Shown piece after piece: positions 58,392 through 64,000 of a stretch of DNA of 64,000 nucleotides. The stretch lies in the NCBI RefSeq assembly GCF_000383595.1, contig NZ_KB911581.1, forward strand, positions 186,001 through 250,000, in the 5' to 3' direction. This DNA comes from Streptomyces bottropensis ATCC 25435 (GTDB lineage: Bacteria; Actinomycetota; Actinomycetes; Streptomycetales; Streptomycetaceae). The notes under the pieces are model-generated. The model ran no database searches and had not been told where the DNA came from. It worked only from the letters and a program-made list of their open reading frames with translations. The first letter of the stretch is position 1; every line of letters begins with the position of its first letter. Made by a program: the position numbers and the translations under genes.

Positions 58392-58514
58392 GACGTCAGG
58401 ACGCCCGACCGCTGCTTCGCCCGTGTCATCGCGACGTCAGGACGCCCGACCGCTGCTTCGCCCGTCTCATCGCGACGTCAGGACGACCAATCGCTGCGTA
58501 GCACGCGTCATCGC
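58392..58514 (-). repeat. three 41-bp tandem copies covering the 3' end of helR
   Basis: Start points at 58392, 58433 and 58474, each 41 bp. The copy at 58474 is coding (C-terminus of HelR). The other two are diverged duplicates of it. Because each carries an ATG and a TGA that overlap the next copy as ATGA, they form 14-codon mini-ORFs at 58426-58470 and 58385-58429. Confidence 0.8.
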
Positions 58515-60710
58515 GACGTAGTGGTCCACCGCCCCCTCGATGCCCTCGCCGAAGTCCTCCGGATCGATGAGGACCACGAGGTCGAATTCGAGGCCCTTCG
58601 ACAGCTCGGGGGTCAGGGTGCGGACCCGGGGCGACGTAGGGGCCGAACGGGGCGGCGACCCCGGCGCCGCGATGACGCAGGCGATGCCGTCCGCGTGGGC
58701 GGCCAGCCACGTCTCCAGGGTCTCGTCCAGGTCCGAGACCGGGCCGTGGACGACCGGTACGCCCCCGCTGCGGATCGACGTCGGGACGTTCGCGTCCGGG
58801 AGCACCGCCCGGATCACCGGCTCCGCCTCCGTCATGATCTCCTCCGGCGTCCGGTAGTTGATCGTCAGGGACGCCAGGGTGACGCGGTCGAGGCCCACGC
58901 CCTTCAGGCGTTCCTGCCAGGACTCCGTGAAGCCGTGCCGGGCCTGGGCGCGGTCGCCGACGATCGTGAAGCTCCGGGACGGGCAGCGCCGCAACAGCAT
59001 CTGCCACTCCGCGTCCGTCAGCTCCTGCGCCTCGTCCACGACGACATGGGCGAACGGACCCGCGAGCAGGTCGGGGTCGGCGACGGCCAGCTCGGAGTCG
59101 TCCACCAGGCTCACCTGCGCGTCCTCGCCCTGGAGCATGTTCACCAGGCCGATGCCCTCGTCCCCGTCGGCGCCGGAGTTGGCCACGGCCTGGACCAGGT
59201 TGTCGACGACCTGGCTCATGCGCTCGCGCTGCGCGGCGAGGGTCGCCGCGTGCCGGCGCTTGCGGCGGGCCGTCTCGGGGTCGCCGAGGCGCTGACGGGC
59301 CGCGTCCAGGAGGGGAAGGTCGGACGTCGTCCAGGCCTGGGGCTCCTCGCGCTGGAGGCGCTGAACCTCCTCGCGGCTGAGCCAGGGCGCGCACATCCGC
59401 AGGTACGCCGGCACCGACCACAGGTCCCCGACCAGGTCCGCCGCCTCCAGCAGGGGCCAGGCACGGTTGAAGCTCGTGACCAGGTCGCGGTTCTGGAGGA
59501 GGGACCTGCGCAGGAGCGCGGGGGTGGGGGCGGCGGCGGTCTCCGGATCGGGATCGGGGTCGGCCTCGGCGTCGTGCTTGTCCGTCAGGATGGTCAGGAG
59601 CTCCTCCCAGACCTGGTGCCGGGCCTCGTTGTGCGGGGTGCCGGGTTCCGCCGCGTCGAAGGCGGCCGCCCAGTCCTCGGGACTCAGCCAGATGTCGGAC
59701 CAGGGGGTGGTGACCGTCATGCCCTTGGCGGGGGGTTCCTCGTAGAAGCGGACGGCTTTCTCGATCGAGCCCACCAGAGCCGCCGACGACTTCAGGCGCG
59801 CCACCTCCGGGTCGCCCTCCGTACCGGCCGCCGCCCCCTCCGTGACCAGGTCGCGCAGGATGCACGTCTGCACGCCCTCCTCGCCGAGGCTCGGGAGCAC
59901 GTCGGCGACGTAGGAGAGGTACGGGCGGTGCGGGCCCACGAAGAGGACGCCGCCCCGGCGGTGGCCGAGCCGGGGGTCGGAGTGGAGGAGGTACGCCGAG
60001 CGGTGCAGGGCGACGACGGTCTTGCCGGTGCCGGGGCCGCCGTCCACGACCAGCGCGCCCCGGGAACTCGCGCGGATGATGGCGTCCTGGTCGGCCTGGA
60101 TGGTGCCGAGGACGTCCCGCATGCGCTCCGACCGGTTGGTGCCGAGGCTGGCGATGAAGGCGGACTGGTCGTCGAGGGCGGCGGCGTGGTGGCCGGTGCG
60201 TCCGTCCAGTTCGTCGCGGGAGAACACCTCGTCCCAGTAGTCGCTGATCCGGCCGTTCGTCCAGCGGTAGCGGCGGCGGCTCGTCAGGCCCATCGAGTTG
60301 GCGTGGGTCGCGCCGAAGAACGGCTCGGCGGCCGGGGAGCGCCAGTCGATCAGCAGACGGCGGCCGGTCGTGCTGTCCGTGAGGCCGAGGCGGCCGATGT
60401 GGACGGGGTCGGGGTCGTCCGGGCTCACCATGTGGCCCAGGCACAGGTCCAGGCCGAAGCGGCGCAGGGTGCGCAGGCGGGCGGTCAGGCGGTGGACCTC
60501 CGTGTCCCGGTCCATCGCGTGCCGGCCCATCCCGCCGGGAGCCCTGCGTGCGGCGTCGAGCTGGGCGGACACCTCGGCGATCGACCGGGCGAGACAGTCG
60601 GCGAGCGCGGCGAAGTACCGCTCGTCGGCGGCGATCAGCGCCGGGTCGGCCTTGGCGGAGAGGCGGTCGGGGAGGTCGAACGCGCTGGGGCCGGTGGTCG
60701 GGGGGTTCAT
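58467..60710 (-). CDS. helR: HelR-type RNA polymerase recycling helicase-like ATPase (rifamycin tolerance)
   Basis: A 747-residue UvrD/HelD-like ATPase, ATG 60710 (MNPPTTGPSA). N-terminal helical arm (FAALADCLARSIAEVSAQLDAA), then Walker A GGPGTGKT (residues 224-231), Walker B VVVDEAQELTDAEW, and C-terminal MTRATQRLVVL (motif VI). Actinobacterial HelR displaces rifamycins from RNA polymerase and recycles stalled enzyme. The gene lies downstream of a rifamycin-associated element and a decayed glycosyltransferase gene. The 175 bases between them hold no clear promoter, so one transcript is likely. Confidence 0.88.
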   Translation of the reverse strand: MNPPTTGPSAFDLPDRLSAKADPALIAADERYFAALADCLARSIAEVSAQLDAARRAPGGMGRHAMDRDTEVHRLTARLRTLRRFGLDLCLGHMVSPDDPDPVHIGRLGLTDSTTGRRLLIDWRSPAAEPFFGATHANSMGLTSRRRYRWTNGRISDYWDEVFSRDELDGRTGHHAAALDDQSAFIASLGTNRSERMRDVLGTIQADQDAIIRASSRGALVVDGGPGTGKTVVALHRSAYLLHSDPRLGHRRGGVLFVGPHRPYLSYVADVLPSLGEEGVQTCILRDLVTEGAAAGTEGDPEVARLKSSAALVGSIEKAVRFYEEPPAKGMTVTTPWSDIWLSPEDWAAAFDAAEPGTPHNEARHQVWEELLTILTDKHDAEADPDPDPETAAAPTPALLRRSLLQNRDLVTSFNRAWPLLEAADLVGDLWSVPAYLRMCAPWLSREEVQRLQREEPQAWTTSDLPLLDAARQRLGDPETARRKRRHAATLAAQRERMSQVVDNLVQAVANSGADGDEGIGLVNMLQGEDAQVSLVDDSELAVADPDLLAGPFAHVVVDEAQELTDAEWQMLLRRCPSRSFTIVGDRAQARHGFTESWQERLKGVGLDRVTLASLTINYRTPEEIMTEAEPVIRAVLPDANVPTSIRSGGVPVVHGPVSDLDETLETWLAAHADGIACVIAAPGSPPRSAPTSPRVRTLTPELSKGLEFDLVVLIDPEDFGEGIEGAVDHYVAMTRATQRLVVLTSR

Positions 60711-60885
60711 GTCAATCGCTCCGAACGCTCCGAATGGGGGGTTGTCTACGACCATGGGTGCTGCTGGGTGTCCTGCCTGCGGTGTTACCGGTCCTCCTGG
60801 GGTGTGTGGGACAAGCCTGCACGGTCGGTGGTGCGGGGCACGTGGCGGGTGTCGCTCGGCAGGTGTCGCTCGGCAGGTGGGTGGC

Positions 60886-61126
60886 TCAGCCGCGCACGGC
60901 CGTGTCGAGGAGCAGCTTCGCCGCCACCGCCGCCCCGTCCGTACGGACCGTGCCGGCGACGTCGGCCGCCCGTACGCGCGTCCCGGGTGCCAGGGCCACC
61001 TCCAGCGCCGCCGACAGGGACGCGAAGGTCGGGGCCGGGCCGTCGTGCGCCGCGCCGATGCCGAGCGCGGCGACCCGGCCCGCGAAGCCCGCCACGCGAG
61101 TCGTGGTTCGCCAACAGCACCCGCAT
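60886..61126 (-). pseudogene. remnant of a rifamycin-type glycosyltransferase gene
   Basis: ATG 61126 begins [11 protein letters not shown], the typical start of UDP-glucose macrolide/rifamycin glycosyltransferases. After about 11 codons it runs directly, in a different frame, into [20 protein letters not shown] (from 61095) and a segment ending [17 protein letters not shown]. This is the C-terminus of the same family. About 1 kb that should lie between is missing and the frame is broken, so this is an internal deletion. Its place between the RAE and helR fits the rgt gene. Confidence 0.75.
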
Positions 61127-61184
61127 ACAACGGCCCCCGGTTCCCCTCGAAACTGGCTCAGGCCGGAGATTCTGCGCCACGACG

Positions 61185-61204
61185 GGGGCCTTGCCGCAAG
61201 CCCC
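61185..61204 (-). promoter_or_regulatory. rifamycin-associated element (RAE)
   Basis: GGGGCCTTGCCGCAAGCCCC on the + strand, i.e. GGGGCTTGCGGCAAGGCCCC on the - strand, the inverted repeat known upstream of actinomycete rifamycin-inactivating genes (rgt, rph, arr, rox) and of helR. CAGAAT at 61174-61169 (- strand) ten bases downstream is a plausible -10 box. Confidence 0.88.
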
Positions 61205-61451
61205 CCGGTGCGCTATACGTTGAGAGTGGCAAGGAGAGCGTGACGTCCTTGCCTTTGCTTTTGCCCGAACGCCATGGCGCGGGACGCCAGACGCTCGACC
61301 CCAGACGCGCGACGGCGAACCCGGGGCGGCGAATCAGGCGTGGCGAGCCCGGTGCGGCGAACCCGCCATGCGAGCCCGCGCCTGGCGAGCCCGGGACAGC
61401 GGGCTCCGGTGGGTGGACTCACTACGGCGAGGCCAAGGGAGCACGCAAGGC

Positions 61452-61817
61452 ATGCCGGACGCCATTCCCGCCCCCGTCCTTCGCGAAGTCGTCGCGGAAA
61501 TCCGCAGATGGTCATCGACGCGATGCCATGAGCCCAGCCCCCGCGACATCAGGGTCGTGGCGACCACACGCGACGCCGCTCATGCCCTGCTGTACCCGGG
61601 CACCAGATCCAGCGAGGCCCCGGTGTTCTTCGCTGTCGCCCGAGGCGACTTCCACCTGACCGGCTCGGGGCCCACGCGCAGCGGCGTGTGGGCCGGACTG
61701 TTCGTCACCCACCCCCCGGCGCGCGTCACCACGTTCACGCTGCGACCGGAGGCGTACATCCCCGTGCTGGATCTCGCCACCCTGGGCCAGGTGCACCCCG
61801 CCCCCCGGACCCACTGA
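61452..61817 (+). CDS. hypothetical protein
   Basis: A 121-residue protein from ATG 61452, with AAGGGAG about 11 bases upstream. Globular, no signal peptide: VLREVVAEIRRW, DIRVVATTRDAAHALLYPG, FFAVARGDFHLTGSGPTRSG, FTLRPEAYIPVLDLATLG. Not recognised. The 246 bases upstream are rich in GGCGAG/GGCGAACCC-type short repeats and hold no better start. Confidence 0.6.
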   Translation: MPDAIPAPVLREVVAEIRRWSSTRCHEPSPRDIRVVATTRDAAHALLYPGTRSSEAPVFFAVARGDFHLTGSGPTRSGVWAGLFVTHPPARVTTFTLRPEAYIPVLDLATLGQVHPAPRTH

Positions 61818-61890
61818 GCCGAGACCTCCCGAGCCGAGACCCCCGAGCTGACACCCACCAAGCCCGGCACCGCTCGTTCACAACCTCGGA

Positions 61891-61917
61891 TGGGAAGCCG
61901 GTGAACCGGCGATCCCA
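61891..61917. other. hairpin with a TGAA tetraloop
   Basis: GCCGG-TGAA-CCGGC inside an outer TGGGA/TCCCA pair, about 75 bases after the preceding stop. A terminator or structured RNA. The rest of 61818-62056 shows nothing clear. Confidence 0.45.
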
Positions 61918-62056
61918 CAGGCCCCCGATGCCCTCGCGCCGGCCTCGCTCGCATTCCCCGCGACACCGCTGAACAGCGACAGCCCGCCCCTCCACGGCGG
62001 CACTCCACCACCTCCCGAGAATTCATCCATGTGAACGCAACTCACGTACCAGTCTA

Positions 62057-62106
62057 TTGACGTGTTCAGAGCATCCTCAGACACTCATGGGGAGAAAGCG
62101 CTTTCT
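62057..62106 (+). promoter_or_regulatory. PL9 gene promoter and palindromic operator
   Basis: TTGACG (62057-62062) and GACACT (62080-62085) at 17-base spacing suggest a promoter with start near 62092. AGAAAGCGCTTTCT (62093-62106) is a perfect 14-bp palindrome with the central CG of LacI-type operators at the transcription start. Confidence 0.6.
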
Positions 62107-62141
62107 GACTCTCATCGGCCAACCCGTCCAGGAGATCAACG

Positions 62142-63722
62142 ATGCATACGACGCATATGAGACCCGTCACGGCGACGGCGAGCGCGGCTCTGGTGGCAGG
62201 TCTGCTGGTGGCGGCGTCCGGTACGGCGGCGCAGGCCGCGAGCGCGCGGTACGAGGCCGAGGTGTCGCCGGCGGTCTGCACCGGCACGATCGACTCCGAC
62301 TGGGCCGGCTACTCGGGCAGCGGATTCTGCAACGGCACCAACGCCGCCGGCGCCTACGCGCAGTTCACCGTGACCGCACCCGCATCGGGCACGGCGACCC
62401 TGTCCGTACGGTTCGCCAACGGCACCACCGGGGCCCGTGCCGCGAGCGTCACGGTGAACGGCACCACCGCCGCGACCACGTCCTTCGAGAGCACCGGCAC
62501 CTGGACGGCGTGGACCACCAAGACGCTGACCGTGCCGGTGACGTCGGGCAGCAACGTCATCCGCGTCAACCCCACCGCCGCCACCGGCCTGCCCAACATC
62601 GACTACCTCGACGCCACCGTGCCCGACGGCGGCACCACGCCCCCGCCGACGACCGGCTCCACGCTGTACGCCGCGCCGAGCGGGACGGACTCCGCGGCCG
62701 GCACGATCTCCGCCCCCACCACCCTGACCTCGGCGATCAGCCGGATCACCGCGGGCGGCACCATCTACCTGCGCGGCGGCACGTACGCCCAGGCCGCGAC
62801 CGTCACCATCCCGGCCGGCAGCTCCGGGACCGCCGCCGCCCGCACCAGGCTCTCGGCCTACCCGGGTGAGAAGCCGGTCCTCAACTTCTCCGCCCAGAGC
62901 GAGAGTTCGTCGAACCGGGGGCTCCAGCTCAACGCCTCGTACTGGCACGTCTCCGGGCTGATCGTCGAGCGCGCCGGGGACAACGGCATCTACGTCGGCG
63001 GCAGCGACAACATCATCGAGCGGACCGTGACGCGGTTCAACCGGGACACGGGGCTGCAGTTGGGCCGGATGGCCTCCACCACCCCCGCCGCCGACTGGCC
63101 CTCGGACAACCTGATCCTGAGCGCCGAGTCGCACGACAACGCCGACTCCGACGGCGAGGACGCCGACGGGTTCGCGGCGAAACTCACCACCGGCACGGGC
63201 AACGTCTTCCGCTACGCCGTGGCCCACAACAACATCGACGACGGCTGGGACCTCTACACCAAGACGGACACCGGCCCCATCGGCCCGGTGACCATCGAGG
63301 ACTCGCTCTCCTACGAGAACGGCACGCTCACCGACGGCTCGCAGGCCGGCAACGGCGACCGCAACGGCTACAAGCTCGGCGGCGACGACATCGCCGTGAA
63401 CCACGTCGTCCGGCGCAGCATCGCCTACGACAACGGCAAGCACGGTTTCACGTGGAACAGCAACCCGGGCTCGATGGCGGTCTCCGGGAACGTGAGCATC
63501 GACAACACGGAGCGGAACTTCAGCTTCGACGGCGGCACGTCGGTGTTCCGCGACAACACGTCGTGCCGCAGCGGCAGCGGTACGAACGACCGGATCATCG
63601 GCAGCTCCGACAGCTCCAACCAGTTCTGGTCCGGGACGAACGGCTCCCGCTGTTCCTCCTACTCCGGCGGCCTGCACTGGTCCTTCGGCGGCGACGGCAA
63701 GCTGAACGTCACCTTCGGATAG
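62142..63722 (+). CDS. secreted PL9-like pectate lyase with carbohydrate-binding domain
   Basis: A 526-residue protein, ATG 62142 with GGAG eight bases upstream. Signal peptide: VTATASAALVAGLLVAASGTAAQA. Residues 30-165 are a CBM35/CBM6-like beta-sandwich (YEAEVSPAVC, NGTNAAGAYAQFTV, NIDYLD). Residues 175-526 are a right-handed beta-helix with SESHDNADSDGEDADGFAAKL (acidic Ca2+ site and candidate catalytic Lys347) and NIDDGWDLYTK. This matches family 9 polysaccharide lyases that split polygalacturonan by beta-elimination with Ca2+. Confidence 0.88.
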   Translation: MHTTHMRPVTATASAALVAGLLVAASGTAAQAASARYEAEVSPAVCTGTIDSDWAGYSGSGFCNGTNAAGAYAQFTVTAPASGTATLSVRFANGTTGARAASVTVNGTTAATTSFESTGTWTAWTTKTLTVPVTSGSNVIRVNPTAATGLPNIDYLDATVPDGGTTPPPTTGSTLYAAPSGTDSAAGTISAPTTLTSAISRITAGGTIYLRGGTYAQAATVTIPAGSSGTAAARTRLSAYPGEKPVLNFSAQSESSSNRGLQLNASYWHVSGLIVERAGDNGIYVGGSDNIIERTVTRFNRDTGLQLGRMASTTPAADWPSDNLILSAESHDNADSDGEDADGFAAKLTTGTGNVFRYAVAHNNIDDGWDLYTKTDTGPIGPVTIEDSLSYENGTLTDGSQAGNGDRNGYKLGGDDIAVNHVVRRSIAYDNGKHGFTWNSNPGSMAVSGNVSIDNTERNFSFDGGTSVFRDNTSCRSGSGTNDRIIGSSDSSNQFWSGTNGSRCSSYSGGLHWSFGGDGKLNVTFG

Positions 63723-63744
63723 CCCCCGCCCCGCCTTTGCCCCC

Positions 63745-63782
63745 GCCCCCGTCCGTGACGGCCCGCCCTCACGGACGGGGGC
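63745..63782. terminator. bidirectional hairpin at the right end
   Basis: GCCCCCGTCCGTGA (63745-63758) pairs perfectly with TCACGGACGGGGGC (63769-63782), 10-base loop. The right arm contains the stop of the last - strand gene. Confidence 0.8.
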
Positions 63783-64000
63783 TCTCCCTTGCCCGACCGG
63801 CGCCGAAACCCGCACCCGCCCCCGCCTCCGCACCCGGATCCGGACCCGCCCCGTCCACGAAGGCCGTCACCGCCCGCGCGTACGCCTCCGGATGGGTCAC
63901 GTGCGGGATGTGACCCGCGCCCTCGAACGTGAACGTGTCCGCCTGGGGGAGGGCCTCCATGAGCCGCCCGGTGATCGGGGCGAACCACGGCGGACTGTCC
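63769..64000 (-). CDS. alpha/beta hydrolase, start beyond the window
   Basis: Only the last 76 residues are visible. DSPPWFAPITGRLMEALPQADTFTFEGAGHIPHVTHPEAYARAVTAFVDG is the C-terminal part of an alpha/beta hydrolase, with GAGHIPH giving the catalytic His. A Gly/Ala/Pro-rich tail follows. Substrate unknown. Confidence 0.75.
   Translation of the reverse strand, partial: DSPPWFAPITGRLMEALPQADTFTFEGAGHIPHVTHPEAYARAVTAFVDGAGPDPGAEAGAGAGFGAGRARESPRP

Noticed and set aside
61240..61659. A GTG with AAGGAG just upstream opens a frame encoding a repeat-rich protein (RRGEPGAANPPCEPAPGEPG).
   Set aside because: Composition is low-complexity and it overlaps the better gene at 61452-61817; the repeats come from GGCGAG-rich DNA.

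Overview
The window is high-GC actinobacterial DNA that reads as a Streptomyces chromosome, probably an accessory arm region. The evidence is extreme third-position GC, frequent GTG and TTG starts, many secreted proteins, a zinc-ribbon protein of the type annotated as the SCO2400 family, a multidomain SpoIIE phosphatase with one TTA (bldA-type) codon, and several start codons placed 6-7 bases after a TANNNT -10 box (probable leaderless mRNAs). No rRNA, tRNA, CRISPR array, insertion sequence or phage gene was seen.

Layout. 1-10 kb: end of a DMT exporter, a secreted metzincin-like protein, a secreted serine hydrolase, a DEDD exonuclease, a HIT hydrolase, a glyoxalase-fold protein, then argG behind an overlapping pair of ARG-box-like palindromes, and a HEAT-repeat protein. 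10-23.5 kb: a Tat-exported esterase, a TerD domain fused to a PD-(D/E)XK nuclease-like domain, a P450/ferredoxin pair divergent from a MarR regulator, the SCO2400-type protein, a secreted lysyl-oxidase-like protein, an MFS exporter, and a PhzF-like enzyme divergent from a LysR regulator. 23.6-36.2 kb: one 12.6-kb gene for a hybrid megasynthase, read as FAAL-ACP-KS-AT-KR-ACP-C-A-PCP-C followed by a C-terminal domain that resembles cyanobacterial acyl-ACP reductase (AAR). 36.4-52 kb: secreted proteins, the SpoIIE sensor phosphatase, a tripeptidyl-aminopeptidase-like hydrolase, an AhpD-like protein, a GntR mini-locus, a Rieske oxygenase, a second serine hydrolase, a two-component system and a LacI regulator. 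52-64 kb: a GH30 glycanase next to the LacI gene, a VapBC-like toxin-antitoxin pair, a BASS transporter, a SLOG-like protein, a helR-type helicase, a decayed glycosyltransferase behind a rifamycin-associated element, a PL9-like pectate lyase, and the end of an alpha/beta hydrolase.

How genes work together. The FAAL megasynthase is a single-gene pathway. It should load a fatty acid, add one malonyl unit, reduce it to a beta-hydroxyacyl chain, add one amino acid, and probably release the product reductively. The RAE, the rgt remnant and helR look like a rifamycin-inducible operon whose first gene (drug glycosylation) was lost by internal deletion while the RNA-polymerase-protecting second gene remains. 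GH30 and PL9 both have a perfect palindrome just downstream of a plausible promoter, as expected for LacI-type control of plant polysaccharide breakdown. The P450, ferredoxin and MarR genes share an intergenic region holding six copies of one hexamer.

Limits: everything here comes from reading the sequence. Domain borders are approximate, start codons were chosen by ribosome-site or -10 spacing, and family names rest on motifs rather than searches.
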